A stretch of 59,445 nucleotides of DNA from an uncultured Eggerthella sp. (GTDB taxonomy: Bacteria; Actinomycetota; Coriobacteriia; Coriobacteriales; Eggerthellaceae): the NCBI GenBank assembly GCA_900544455.1, contig UQVJ01000003.1, forward strand, positions 1 to 59,445. The letters are read 5' to 3'. A model generated the notes under the pieces. The model saw nothing but the letters and a program-made list of their open reading frames with translations, made no database searches and was not told where the DNA came from. Below are positions 25,475 to 35,000 of this stretch, piece after piece. The translations under genes were made by a program, and so were the position numbers. The first letter of the stretch is position 1; the number at the start of each line of letters is the position of its first letter.

Positions 25475-25736
25475 TTTCCCACTTTCTCCCCCTTTTGACC
25501 CAAGGCGAGCGAATGGGGCTGTTTTTGCCCAAGATCGACGGTTTGATGTTGCGATTTATGGCGAAGATGTAGACGAACGCAAGGTGGATAGAAAAAATCC
25601 CCCACCTTCTCCCACTGTTTACAAAACCGATACCTAGGGGTGTTTTTCAGCTTATAGACACAATATGTAGTGAAGTATCGAGAAATAGTGCATCTTTCAA
25701 CAACATTAGGTGGGGGAGTAAGGGGGAGAGAGTGGG
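25475..25736. promoter_or_regulatory. Three GTGGG box pairs upstream of mraZ (candidate MraZ operators)
   Basis: The 490-base gap before mraZ has no gene, but it has three sites of the form G(T/G)GGG, five bases (AGA-x-x), GTGGG. They lie at 25478-25492 and 25601-25615 (minus strand) and 25722-25736 (plus strand). The third has an additional GTGGG beginning at 25710. MraZ binds direct repeats of TGGG-type boxes with five-base spacers before its own operon. The sites are about 122 bases apart, and the last lies 19 bases before the -35 box. Confidence 0.65.
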
Positions 25737-25754
25737 AGAAAATCCCATTTTGTG

Positions 25755-25783
25755 TTGCGAGGTGGCGAAGCCTGACCTAAAAT
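25755..25783 (+). promoter_or_regulatory. Promoter of the division and wall operon
   Basis: TTGCGA (25755-25760) and TAAAAT (25778-25783) are spaced by 17 bases, giving a start near 25790, about 30 bases before the mraZ start codon. A GTGGG operator candidate lies directly upstream. Confidence 0.75.
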
Positions 25784-25818
25784 AGCTTTCACGAGATACC
25801 CCGAGGAAGGAGGGAGGC

Positions 25819-26244
25819 GTGAGCGAACTTCTTGGCGAATTCAGCCGCAAGCTTGATGCCAAGGGACGTTTGTCTTTGCCTGCCGATTTCCGCAAGGAAC
25901 TCTCTGACAATCTCAGAATGACGCTGAGCCTTGATGGCACCTGCCTGTATATCTTCGAAACCGAAGATTTCAACAAGTGGGTAGACAGCCTTTTTGATGC
26001 TCGAGGTGGTTTCAATGTTGGCGATAGCAATATGGTCAGGCTTAAGTTGAAGCTGAATTCTCGTGCTTCTAAGTGCGAAGTCGACAATGCGGGTCGTATC
26101 AACATCTCGCCTTCTCTGCGTGAGACGGTTGGCTTTGATAAAGACGTGGTCATTGTTGGCAATGGCGATCATATTGAGATTTGGGATGAAGAGCGTTGGA
26201 ACCAGTTCCTGCTTGATACGGATCTTACCGCCTTGTGCATGTGA
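25819..26244 (+). CDS. mraZ: Transcriptional regulator MraZ
   Basis: The 141-residue protein has the two SpoVT/AbrB-like halves of MraZ: residues 1-75 with the FSRKLDAKGRLSLPADFR signature and 76-141 with CEVDNAGRINISPSLRE. MraZ forms a ring that binds repeated boxes in its own promoter and dampens the division operon. The start is GTG with AAGGAGG close upstream. It is the first gene of the cluster and is followed by rsmH after 20 bases, the conserved order in most bacteria. The box pairs listed upstream are its likely targets. Confidence 0.97.
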   Translation: MSELLGEFSRKLDAKGRLSLPADFRKELSDNLRMTLSLDGTCLYIFETEDFNKWVDSLFDARGGFNVGDSNMVRLKLKLNSRASKCEVDNAGRINISPSLRETVGFDKDVVIVGNGDHIEIWDEERWNQFLLDTDLTALCM

Positions 26245-26264
26245 TTGGTTAGGACGCGCGAACG

Positions 26265-27233
26265 ATGACAAGCGAATATCGGCATATTCCCGTTTTGCTC
26301 CCTGAGTGCATGAAGTACTTGAAACTTTCCGAAGGGAAGACGTACGTAGATGCAACGCTCGGTGGGGCAGGGCATTCCCTTGAAGCCGCAAAGCTCATTG
26401 GCTCAACTGGCCATCTGCTAGGCATCGACCAAGATGATGTGGCACGTGCTGCCGCGTCTGAGCGCTTGGCCGCATTGCCCGACGATGTCCGTCCAGAGGT
26501 CGATGTGCTTGCCGGTAACTTCGGGGAATTGGATTCTCTTCTTGTGTCTGCCCAGATTCCCTCTATCGATGCGATCTTGTTCGACATCGGGGTTTCTTCG
26601 GTGCAGATCGACACGCCTTCTCGTGGCTTTTCCTTTAAGGAAACTGGCCCTCTTGATATGCGGATGGATCCGAGTAACCAAACTTTAACCGCAGCTGAGA
26701 TCGTCAACACTTATACCGCACCAGATCTCGCTCGGGTCATCCGTCATTACTCAGACGAGAAATGGGCTAGTCGCATCGCCGATTTCATTGTGGCGGCTCG
26801 CGAAGAGGCGCCACTTACGAGCAGTGAACAGCTCGTAGATGTCATCAAGGCCGCGGTGCCCGCTTCGGCGCGCCGTGCAGGTGGCCATCCAGCCAAGAGA
26901 ACATTCCAGGCTTTGCGAATCGAAGTGAACGGCGAGCTTGATGTGCTGAAAAGTGGACTCGAGTCGGCCGTGCGCTGGCTTGCTCCCGGTGGGCGCATCG
27001 CAGTAATCAGCTACCACTCTCTCGAAGATCGCATTGTGAAGGATTTTTTCCGTGAGTACTCAAAGGGCTGCACGTGTCCGCCCGATTTGCCCGTATGCGT
27101 TTGTGGGAACAAGCCGATACTCAAAGTGGTCACGCGCAAACCGGTGCTCCCGTCCGAAGAGGAAATTGAGCGTAATCCGCGCTCGCGTAGCGCAAAGCTT
27201 CGCGTTGCCGAGCGTCTGGATGAAAACGCATAA
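26265..27233 (+). CDS. rsmH: 16S rRNA (cytosine-1402 N4)-methyltransferase
   Basis: RsmH (MraW) methylates C1402 in the decoding centre of 16S rRNA using S-adenosylmethionine. The 322-residue protein opens with EYRHIPVLLPECMKYL and has the SAM-binding DATLGGAGHS motif, the LFDIGVSSVQID motif and an RIAVISYHSLEDRIVKDFF segment. It also has a cysteine cluster (CTCPPDLPVCVCG) near the end that is usual in this family. Length is normal. It follows mraZ by 20 bases and precedes ftsL. Confidence 0.97.
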   Translation: MTSEYRHIPVLLPECMKYLKLSEGKTYVDATLGGAGHSLEAAKLIGSTGHLLGIDQDDVARAAASERLAALPDDVRPEVDVLAGNFGELDSLLVSAQIPSIDAILFDIGVSSVQIDTPSRGFSFKETGPLDMRMDPSNQTLTAAEIVNTYTAPDLARVIRHYSDEKWASRIADFIVAAREEAPLTSSEQLVDVIKAAVPASARRAGGHPAKRTFQALRIEVNGELDVLKSGLESAVRWLAPGGRIAVISYHSLEDRIVKDFFREYSKGCTCPPDLPVCVCGNKPILKVVTRKPVLPSEEEIERNPRSRSAKLRVAERLDENA

Positions 27234-27277
27234 ATCGATATGTCGAACAATAGGTCGTAAAGCAAGGAGGTAAGCAG

Positions 27278-27748
27278 ATGTCAAGCGCGCCCGCATACCG
27301 CTACGATCATGCCGCTACGCGCCCTGCTCACCACCTTGAAAGCGCCCCTTCTGTTCGCGTTGTGCCTGGCCGCAAGCACGCGGTATACCCGACGCTTTCC
27401 GATGGTGCCGTTTTGGGCATCAAAGCCATCATTGCATGCGTAATCGTATTTTTGGTTATAGGCTTTGTCCGTGTAGGCCTCTCTTCTGCCGCATACAGCA
27501 TCGCCTCGCAATCGAGCGATCTGCGCGCTCAGATCTCCGATGCGCGTACTACGGGCGAATCGCTTGCCGTTCAGGAGAGCCTTCTTTCCAACCCTAATAA
27601 CATTCGCACCGAAGCAGGAGAGCGTCTTTCCATGACGGCTGCTACGAATTCTTCCACCATGACGCTTTCTGCCGACCCTGTTGCCATCGACTCTGCGGGC
27701 AATCTTTCCTTCTCGGAAAGCGTTTCTCGTCTTGCCTCTGAGGGATAA
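27278..27748 (+). CDS. ftsL: FtsL-like division protein
   Basis: The 156-residue protein has a cytoplasmic N-terminus of about 45 residues, one membrane segment (about 46-68) and a short predicted coiled coil outside (about 72-105). This is the FtsL plan: a bitopic protein that joins FtsB and FtsQ and activates FtsI and FtsW at the septum. FtsL sequences diverge quickly, so the call rests on topology and on the place between rsmH and ftsI, where ftsL sits in nearly all bacteria. AAGGAGG precedes the ATG. Confidence 0.82.
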   Translation: MSSAPAYRYDHAATRPAHHLESAPSVRVVPGRKHAVYPTLSDGAVLGIKAIIACVIVFLVIGFVRVGLSSAAYSIASQSSDLRAQISDARTTGESLAVQESLLSNPNNIRTEAGERLSMTAATNSSTMTLSADPVAIDSAGNLSFSESVSRLASEG

Positions 27749-27754
27749 TCGTTT

Positions 27755-29524
27755 ATGGACGACAGGTCCTCTTCGCGTCGCCCCCAGCGCCAAGGCGTAG
27801 CCCCTCGATCTCAACGCCAGCAGGCCCCCATGCGTTCTCAGCGCGGCGGTCGCGGTATGCATATGGATATGGACGTATTGAACGGCCGTTTGGCAATCTT
27901 CATGCTGCTGTTTTGTGCGTTTGCTCTGATTCTGGCAATACGACTTTTCGGTTTGATGATCATCGACGCTCAGGCGAACCTCGATCGTGGCTCTTCGCGC
28001 GAGGTTACCGTTGACGTCCAGCCGCGTCGTGGCACTATCTACGATCGCAACGGCACCATCCTCGCAACCACCGTTGATGCATATAACGTCTTCTGCCATC
28101 CTCATATGGTTGGTTCTGACAAGGTAGATCAGCTGGCTCAGGCGTTGGCCGATGCTTTTGGCGGGGAAGTACAGGATTATAAGAATAAGATCACTACCGA
28201 TTCCAACTTCGCTTACCTCTACAAAGGTGCCGATGAAGATGGCATGAACAAAATCAAGGACCTGGGTATCGAAGGTGTCGATTTCGAAAAGACCACCAAG
28301 CGCGTATATCCTTGCGGAGCAACGGCAAGCCAGATCATCGGTATATTGAATTCCGATGGCAAGGCCATCACGGGTTTGGAGCTGTATTACGACGATATCC
28401 TAGGCGGAACGGCTGGCCATAAAACCACCGAGTACAGCAAGGAAGGCGTGCCTGTTCCCGGCTCGGAAAAGGTAACCGCTGAAGTGGTGAACGGCCAGGA
28501 CATCGTGCTTTCTATCGATGTCGATATGCAGCAGAAGCTGGAAGAATCGCTTGCCCTTCGCGTAGAAGAGGTGCAGGGCAAAGGCGGCTCGGCCATCTTG
28601 ATGGATTCTGCCACGGGTGAAATCTACGCGTGCTCTTCTTCTCCGACGTTTGATATTACCGATCTGAGCGAAGTCAAAGAAGGCGCCACGAATCTTTCGG
28701 GTATTTCTTCGGCATACGAACCCGGTTCGATTATGAAGCCGCTAACCATGCTCGCTGCATTGCTTGATGGCAAGGTGACGCTTGATTCGACTTATTATTG
28801 CCCTGCGGCTCTCAAGGTGGACGACTACACCATTACCGACTCCCACGAGCGCCCGTCGGAGGACATGAGCGTTTCCACCATTATCGCCGAGTCCTCGAAT
28901 GTTGGTATCTCACTGGTGGCAAAAGACCTTACCTTTACGCGCCTGTACGAATACATTCAGCAATTCCAGCTGTGCGATAAGACGGGCGTCGACTACCCCG
29001 GTGAAGCATCGGGCAGTGTTGCGCCTAAAAACGAATGGTCCACCGTGCAGGGTTACAACATCAGCTTTGGCCAGGGCCTTACCACTACGCCAATTGAAAT
29101 GGTGCGTTTCTATGGTGCGCTCGCCAACGACGGCGTGGCGTGCACGCCTCATTTCTTAACCGATGTTCCCAGCGAATCGGGGCGCCGTAGCTACGACACG
29201 GTGCAGATCACCGATAATGCGGGTGCCATCAGCGATCTTGAGTCGATGATGCAGCAGACGGTAGAACGCGGTACGGCAACCGATGCTCAGATCAAGGGCT
29301 ATCGCGTTGTGGGCAAGACGGGCACGGCAGAAATTGCCTCTGATACGGGTGGCTATAAGAAGGGTATGTACAACATTTCGTTCATCGGGTACATGCCCGA
29401 TACGTCCACGAATCTTGTGTGCTTCGTGGGGGCTACGGATGTTCCTGGCGAAAGGAAAACGGTAGGGACGTTTCGGGATATAATGGCGTTTGCGATTGAT
29501 CGCTATAACATCACTCAGAATTGA
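27755..29524 (+). CDS. ftsI: Septal penicillin-binding protein FtsI (PBP3-like transpeptidase)
   Basis: This 589-residue class B penicillin-binding protein cross-links septal peptidoglycan. A basic cytoplasmic tail and a membrane segment (about 45-70) are followed by the dimerisation domain, with the RRGTIYDRNG motif, and then the transpeptidase domain. The three active-site motifs are present: SIMK (in YEPGSIMKP), SSN (in AESSNVG) and KTG (in VVGKTGTAE). No PASTA repeats follow. It begins 6 bases after ftsL and ends 7 bases before murE, so these genes are tightly coupled. FtsI should work with the FtsW polymerase encoded 5.5 kb downstream. Confidence 0.95.
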   Translation: MDDRSSSRRPQRQGVAPRSQRQQAPMRSQRGGRGMHMDMDVLNGRLAIFMLLFCAFALILAIRLFGLMIIDAQANLDRGSSREVTVDVQPRRGTIYDRNGTILATTVDAYNVFCHPHMVGSDKVDQLAQALADAFGGEVQDYKNKITTDSNFAYLYKGADEDGMNKIKDLGIEGVDFEKTTKRVYPCGATASQIIGILNSDGKAITGLELYYDDILGGTAGHKTTEYSKEGVPVPGSEKVTAEVVNGQDIVLSIDVDMQQKLEESLALRVEEVQGKGGSAILMDSATGEIYACSSSPTFDITDLSEVKEGATNLSGISSAYEPGSIMKPLTMLAALLDGKVTLDSTYYCPAALKVDDYTITDSHERPSEDMSVSTIIAESSNVGISLVAKDLTFTRLYEYIQQFQLCDKTGVDYPGEASGSVAPKNEWSTVQGYNISFGQGLTTTPIEMVRFYGALANDGVACTPHFLTDVPSESGRRSYDTVQITDNAGAISDLESMMQQTVERGTATDAQIKGYRVVGKTGTAEIASDTGGYKKGMYNISFIGYMPDTSTNLVCFVGATDVPGERKTVGTFRDIMAFAIDRYNITQN

Positions 29525-29531
29525 GGTTCTC

Positions 29532-31019
29532 ATGACTCAGAAGACATGCGGAGAGCTGTTCGAAGGTATTGATTGCACTATCATTGGCAACGCAGACGAA
29601 CTGGTTTCCGGCATTGCATACCGAAGCGATTGCGTAAAGCCAGGCGATGCATTCTGCTGCATCGTGGGCTTGAAGAGCGACGGTCATTCCTACGCTCAGG
29701 ACGCCATTGATCGTGGCGCGCGCGTATTGATCGTTGAGCGCAAGATCTATCTGGCGGATGCTACTGACATCACGGAAGTCGTGGTAAAGGATTCCCGCAA
29801 GGCCATGGCGCGTATGGCGTCGCGTTTCTACGGTGAGCCCTCTAAAGAATTTTCTTTGGTAGGCGTTACGGGCACCAACGGCAAAACCACTACCACGTAT
29901 TTGGTTGATCATATTGCCCAGCATTTGGGCAACCGTACCGGCCTTATTGGCACGGTAGGCATTGAAATCGGCGGAGAGCATCGCCCTTCGAGCCATACCA
30001 CCCCCGAATCTCCCGACCTGCAAGAGCTGCTCGCGCAGATGCGCGATGAAGACTGCGGTGTCGTTTCCATGGAGGTAAGCTCCCATGCGCTCGATCTCGA
30101 CCGCACCTGGGCAACCTCCTTCGCGGTTACTGCGTTTACAAATCTTACGCAGGATCACCTTGATTACCATAAGACGTTCGAGTCGTATTTCGCGGCGAAG
30201 GCTCGCCTGTTTTCGAAGGATTATCCCGCCAAGCGCGTTATCAACATCGAAAGCACGTGGGGCAAAGAGCTCCTGAAGCGTTGCTCCGCAAACGAGGATG
30301 CCATCATCACCACGGGTTTCGACACGTCCGCTCAGATTCATCCTATTGCCGTTGAATATGGTGCTGCGGAAACCACGGTTACGCTTTCCGTGCGCGGCTC
30401 GAACATCACTTTTACGTATCCTTTGGTAGGTCGCTTTAACGTCGAGAATGTCATGACCGCATTTGGCGTTGCCATGCAGTTGGGCTATCTGCCTTCTTCT
30501 ATTGCTGAAGCACTTCGTGATGCGCCTGCCGTTCCTGGTCGCTTGCAGCGCGTCCGCACCGAACATGATGGCGGCGTTTCGGTGTACGTCGACTATGCCC
30601 ACACCCCCGATGCGCTGGAAAACGCCATCGCCTCTGTTTCGGCTCTGGTTGACGACGACCATAAAACCCTGGTCGTCTTCGGTTGTGGTGGCGATCGCGA
30701 TTCAAGCAAGCGTCCCATCATGGGCAAGGCAGCACTGGCTGCCGATTATGCGGTGGTTACCTCCGATAACCCTCGCACCGAGAACCCGCAAACCATCATC
30801 GATGACATCCTTGACGGCATGCGCGAAGGCGAGGGTCGCTTTGACGTAGAGCCGGACCGCCGCAGTGCTATCGCTTGCGCGATTGCGCACGCTTCTGCGG
30901 GTGATGCAGTTCTTATCGCAGGCAAGGGCCACGAGGATTATCAGATCATCGGTACCGAAAAGCACCATTTCGATGATCGTGAGGTAGCGGCTGAAGAGCT
31001 CGAGAAGGTGTTTGGTTAA
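29532..31019 (+). CDS. murE: UDP-MurNAc-tripeptide ligase MurE
   Basis: MurE adds the third residue to the peptidoglycan stem peptide. The 495-residue protein has the Mur ligase ATP-binding motif GTNGKTTTT (about residue 117) and the three-domain layout. The substrate-specificity motif DNPR appears in TSDNPRTENP, which points to meso-diaminopimelate rather than lysine. The ATG at 29532 follows the ftsI stop codon by 7 bases with GAGG between them; the longer frame would begin within ftsI. The cell wall is therefore predicted to be of the DAP type. murF begins 4 bases after the stop. Confidence 0.95.
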   Translation: MTQKTCGELFEGIDCTIIGNADELVSGIAYRSDCVKPGDAFCCIVGLKSDGHSYAQDAIDRGARVLIVERKIYLADATDITEVVVKDSRKAMARMASRFYGEPSKEFSLVGVTGTNGKTTTTYLVDHIAQHLGNRTGLIGTVGIEIGGEHRPSSHTTPESPDLQELLAQMRDEDCGVVSMEVSSHALDLDRTWATSFAVTAFTNLTQDHLDYHKTFESYFAAKARLFSKDYPAKRVINIESTWGKELLKRCSANEDAIITTGFDTSAQIHPIAVEYGAAETTVTLSVRGSNITFTYPLVGRFNVENVMTAFGVAMQLGYLPSSIAEALRDAPAVPGRLQRVRTEHDGGVSVYVDYAHTPDALENAIASVSALVDDDHKTLVVFGCGGDRDSSKRPIMGKAALAADYAVVTSDNPRTENPQTIIDDILDGMREGEGRFDVEPDRRSAIACAIAHASAGDAVLIAGKGHEDYQIIGTEKHHFDDREVAAEELEKVFG

Positions 31020-31023
31020 CTCT

Positions 31024-32469
31024 ATGCGTCTTCCTATTGGCAAAATCGCTGAATACACCTCGGCTGATTACCTGGTTGAGCCTCGGGATCTTGAAAAAGA
31101 AGCGTGTGGCATAACATGGGATTCCCGAGAGGTGAAGCCTGGCTTTGTGTATGTCGCCTTGCCGGGCGAACGTGTTGATGGCCACGATTTCGTAGAAAGC
31201 GCCCTTCGTTCGGGTGCCGTTGCTGCATTGGTGATGCACGAGTTGTCCGACGCTGCGCTTGAAACTGCGAAAGCGGAAGGAGCCGCCATTCTGCGTGTCG
31301 ACGAAACGGCGCAGGCATTTACTGCTCTAGCTCGTGGCTGGCGCGGTCATTTGCAGGGCAAGGTTATTGCGCTTACAGGTTCGATGGGCAAAACCACGAC
31401 GAAAAACCTCGTGCGCGACGTTCTTTCGACCACGTTCAATACGGTGGCAACCAAGGCAAACCAGAACAACGAATTGGGCGTTCCTCGCACGTTGCTGGAG
31501 GCTAACGCCGATACTGAGCTTGTTGTTGTCGAAATGGGCATGCGCGGTTTGGGCCAGCTCGAAGAGCTGTGCTCGTTCGTGAAGCCGGATATTTCGCTTA
31601 TCACCAACGTGGGCGAATGCCACATGGAGCTTTTGGGCTCGAAGGAGAATATCGCACGAGCCAAGGCAGAAGTTCTCGATGCTCTGACTGAAGGCTCGGG
31701 TATTGCCGTGCTGAATGCTGCCGACGGATACTGCGCCAAGCAGCGTGAGTGGGCAAAGCTCGACGAGCGGAACATCGATACGCTTTTTTATGACGGTTCG
31801 GGCGTTTGTGCAAGCGGGCTTCCTGAAGCCGACCTTGCTGCTTATGCGACCGACATCCAGCTCAATGAAGAGGGCCGCCCTTCGTTTGCGCTTCATTTGC
31901 CCGATGGGGTTCACCCCTGTGCTCTTGCGTTGCGTGGCGCCCATAACGTTCACAATGCATGCGCAGCGGCTGCCCTTGGTTGGGCATGCGGCGTTTCTGC
32001 CGAAGCTATTGTTGCCGGTCTTGGCGCATCGCAGGCAGAATCGGGCCGTCAGGAAGTGATTCGCGCGCAAAGCGGTATCACCGTTATCAACGATGCCTAC
32101 AACGCCAATCCTGATTCCATGTGCGCTTCGATTGCCTTGCTGTGCTCGATGAAGGTCGAGGGCCGTAGGTTTGCGGTGTTGGGCGATATGGGCGAATTGG
32201 GTGATTTCACGCAAGAGGGGCATGAAAAGGCTGGCTCGTTTGTTGCATCGTCGTCGCTCGATTGCCTTTTGTGCGTTGGCGAGTTGTCTCGCTTTATCGC
32301 TCAGGCGGCAATCCGAGATGGGTACCCTGAACAGCAGGTGCACCAGGTGCCCAGCCGTGAAGCGGCGCTTGCCTACTTGAAAGAACATATGACTCAAGGA
32401 GATGCGGTTCTAGTTAAAGCATCGCACTCCATGGAGCTTGACCGCATTGCTAAGGGGTTGTTGAACTAG
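31024..32469 (+). CDS. murF: UDP-MurNAc-tripeptide D-alanyl-D-alanine ligase MurF
   Basis: MurF adds the D-Ala-D-Ala dipeptide and completes the cytoplasmic precursor. The protein has about 481 residues, with the ATP motif TGSMGKTTTKN, the VEMGMRG segment and the NDAYNANPDSM motif typical of MurF. I give the ATG at 31024. A TTG at 31012, overlapping murE by 8 bases and with AAGG 5 bases before it, is a real alternative that adds four residues. No ddl gene for the dipeptide is present in the cluster, so it must lie elsewhere. Confidence 0.94.
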   Translation: MRLPIGKIAEYTSADYLVEPRDLEKEACGITWDSREVKPGFVYVALPGERVDGHDFVESALRSGAVAALVMHELSDAALETAKAEGAAILRVDETAQAFTALARGWRGHLQGKVIALTGSMGKTTTKNLVRDVLSTTFNTVATKANQNNELGVPRTLLEANADTELVVVEMGMRGLGQLEELCSFVKPDISLITNVGECHMELLGSKENIARAKAEVLDALTEGSGIAVLNAADGYCAKQREWAKLDERNIDTLFYDGSGVCASGLPEADLAAYATDIQLNEEGRPSFALHLPDGVHPCALALRGAHNVHNACAAAALGWACGVSAEAIVAGLGASQAESGRQEVIRAQSGITVINDAYNANPDSMCASIALLCSMKVEGRRFAVLGDMGELGDFTQEGHEKAGSFVASSSLDCLLCVGELSRFIAQAAIRDGYPEQQVHQVPSREAALAYLKEHMTQGDAVLVKASHSMELDRIAKGLLN

Positions 32470-32470
32470 C

Positions 32471-33520
32471 ATGCTTTCTTTTACGCAATATCCGACGTTC
32501 GTTGTTTTCCTGGCTGTTTTCCTTGGCGCGATTGTTACCATGGCGCTTATGCCGGTTTTCATTAAGTTCCTGCGTTCGCATCTTATTGGCCAACAGGTTC
32601 GCGCCGATGGTCCGGAGAGTCATTTGGTGAAGCAGGGTACGCCAACCATGGGCGGCATCATTATGCTCATTGCCGCTACGGTTGTGGTTGCTGTCCTTGC
32701 CGAGCCGGTTCCTGAAACATGGCTCATCATGGCTGCCGTGTTGGCAACGGGCGCGTTGGGCTTATTTGACGATGCATCGAAGGTTGCTCACGAACGTTCC
32801 CTTGGCCTTACGCCAAAAGCAAAGCTCATCGGTCAATTCTTTATTTCGACGGTATTCGTGCTTGCTGCGGTGAACTGGTTGGGTGTTCCTCCTACGGTGG
32901 ACATCCCGTTTGTTTGCACGCTCGATTTCGGCGTTCTTACCACCACTTTGCCCATACAGGTACCTGCCGGTGGCGAGTTCGCCATTCCTTGGATCTATTT
33001 GTTCTTTGCCGATATCCTGCTTATGGGCATGAGCAACGCAACCAACCTCACCGATGGCTTGGACGGCTTGCTTGGCGGCACCATCATGGTTGTGATGGTG
33101 GTAATGGCCGCTATCACGTTCCGCGCCGGCGTGCTTGATGCCGCCATCATATCGGCGGCAATTGCTGGCTGCTGCATCGGCTTTTTGTGGTTCAACTCGT
33201 ATCCTGCCGACATATTCATGGGCGATACGGGATCTCTTGCCCTGGGAACGGCGCTTGGCTGCTTGGCAATTGTTTCCAAGACGGAAGTTCTTTCGCTGAT
33301 TATCGGCGGCCTGTTCGTCGTGGAAGCCCTTTCGGTAATTATCCAGGTGTTCTATTTCAAGAAAACGCGTAAACGTTTGTTCCTCATGGCTCCGCTCCAT
33401 CACCATTTCGAGAAAAAGGGTTGGAGCGAAGTTAAGGTTGTTATTCGTTTTTGGATTATCTCTGCAGCATTGGCCGGTATTGGATTCTGCCTGTACTTTG
33501 CGCAGTCGTTGATGGGATAA
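32471..33520 (+). CDS. mraY: Phospho-MurNAc-pentapeptide transferase MraY
   Basis: MraY joins the cytoplasmic precursor to undecaprenyl phosphate, giving lipid I. The 349-residue membrane protein has about 10 hydrophobic helices and the signature motifs: GTPTMGGI, LGLFDDASK, NATNLTDGLDGL with catalytic aspartates, FMGDTGSLALG and APLHHHFEKKGW. The ATG comes one base after the murF stop codon, and no ribosome site is obvious, so translation is probably coupled to murF. Confidence 0.97.
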   Translation: MLSFTQYPTFVVFLAVFLGAIVTMALMPVFIKFLRSHLIGQQVRADGPESHLVKQGTPTMGGIIMLIAATVVVAVLAEPVPETWLIMAAVLATGALGLFDDASKVAHERSLGLTPKAKLIGQFFISTVFVLAAVNWLGVPPTVDIPFVCTLDFGVLTTTLPIQVPAGGEFAIPWIYLFFADILLMGMSNATNLTDGLDGLLGGTIMVVMVVMAAITFRAGVLDAAIISAAIAGCCIGFLWFNSYPADIFMGDTGSLALGTALGCLAIVSKTEVLSLIIGGLFVVEALSVIIQVFYFKKTRKRLFLMAPLHHHFEKKGWSEVKVVIRFWIISAALAGIGFCLYFAQSLMG

Positions 33521-33523
33521 AAC

Positions 33524-34993
33524 ATGTCTGCTTCTTTTGATACCTCTAAAAAACATGCGCCCAATTCCTTGGGCGCAGTCCTGGTTTTGGGCCTAGGCAA
33601 ATCGGGTGCCGCTACGGCGCAGTATTGTGCCGCATTGCTCGGTTCACGAGTTTCGGAATTGGTGATCGCGGCAGGTGAAGCTACGGAAAAGAGCCGTGCA
33701 GCAGCTGCTCAGTTCGAAGCGAAGGGCGCCACGGTACTCTTCGATACCTATAGCTTCGAAGGCTCGTTCGATGTGTGCGTCGCCAGCCCGGGCATTTCCG
33801 AAAATTCTGACTTCTATCGTGCGGCTCAAGAAGCGTCCGCAGAGGTTATCAGCGAAGTTGAGTTTGCATGGCGCGAAAGCGCTGCCGATTCCGTATGGGT
33901 TGCCATAACGGGCACTAACGGCAAGACCACAACTACAGCAATGGCGGCCCATATCCTTAATGTATGCGGCAAGAAAGCCCAAGCGGTGGGCAACATCGGC
34001 GACACATGCATTGATGCGGTGGCATCGGGCAACGTTGAATGCTACGTTGCCGAGGTGTCTTCGTACCAGCTCGCATCCACGAAGCACTTCAAGCCCGAGG
34101 TCGCCGTGTTGCTGAACATCACGCCCGATCATCTGAAGTGGCATGGAAGCTTTGAGGCATATGCGCAGGCAAAGCAGAAAATATATGCCAACTGCGATGA
34201 AGAATGCACGGTGGTGCTCGATGCCACGAACGACGTTGTGCGTTCCTATGTGCGTGAGCTGAAGAAGCAGCCTTTCGGGCAGCGTAAGTTCGCATACATA
34301 CCGCTGGGCACCTGCCACGGCCTCAATGAAAGCATGCGTGAAGATGCATGCGGATCAGATGCTGCGGCATTCCTCGATGATGGCGTGCTAACGGTTGATT
34401 TCAAGGGCGTAAAGCATGCCCTGTGCGCCGCTTCCGAACTCCAGATCAAGGGCGAGCACAATGCTTCCAATGCGCTCGCGGCGGCTTCATGCGCCATCGC
34501 GCTGGGTTGCGAAGACGCAAAGATCGAAGAGGGCCTGAAGTCCTTTGCGCCGCTGGAACATCGCATTGAGCCTTGCGGCACCATCGCGGGCGTTCACTGC
34601 TACAACGATTCGAAAGCAACTAACGTCGATGCGACGCTGAAGGCGCTTGCCGCATTTGGCGAAGAGCGTCCCATCGTCTTGCTGGGTGGATGCGACAAGG
34701 GCACCGACTTGGCCGATCTGGTTGCTGGCGCCGAGGCCCATTGCAAGGCAGTGGTGTGCTTTGGTGCAGCGGGTGCTCGTTTCCTCGAGGCTTTCGAAAA
34801 TGCTCAGTTGCCGGTGTACGCCGCAGCCAATCTTGAAGGTGCGCTTGACGAAGCGCTCGAGCATGCCCAGGCGGGCGACATTGTAACCCTTTCCCCTGCC
34901 TGCTCGTCGTTTGACGAGTTCTCGTGCTTCGAAGAGCGCGGCGAGGTGTTCAAGCAGCTGGTAGCTGATCGCAGTGAAAAGCGAGGTGCATGA
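33524..34993 (+). CDS. murD: UDP-MurNAc-L-alanine:D-glutamate ligase MurD
   Basis: MurD adds D-glutamate to UDP-MurNAc-L-alanine. The 489-residue protein has a Rossmann-like first domain (LVLGLGKSGAA), the ATP motif GTNGKTTTTAMA, the EVSSYQL segment and the NDSKATNVDATLKAL motif of the C-terminal domain. The last is characteristic of MurD. It starts 3 bases after mraY. Its length is somewhat above the usual 440-460 residues because of insertions in the central domain (roughly residues 250-295). Confidence 0.94.
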   Translation: MSASFDTSKKHAPNSLGAVLVLGLGKSGAATAQYCAALLGSRVSELVIAAGEATEKSRAAAAQFEAKGATVLFDTYSFEGSFDVCVASPGISENSDFYRAAQEASAEVISEVEFAWRESAADSVWVAITGTNGKTTTTAMAAHILNVCGKKAQAVGNIGDTCIDAVASGNVECYVAEVSSYQLASTKHFKPEVAVLLNITPDHLKWHGSFEAYAQAKQKIYANCDEECTVVLDATNDVVRSYVRELKKQPFGQRKFAYIPLGTCHGLNESMREDACGSDAAAFLDDGVLTVDFKGVKHALCAASELQIKGEHNASNALAAASCAIALGCEDAKIEEGLKSFAPLEHRIEPCGTIAGVHCYNDSKATNVDATLKALAAFGEERPIVLLGGCDKGTDLADLVAGAEAHCKAVVCFGAAGARFLEAFENAQLPVYAAANLEGALDEALEHAQAGDIVTLSPACSSFDEFSCFEERGEVFKQLVADRSEKRGA

Positions 34994-35000
34994 TCGGTTT

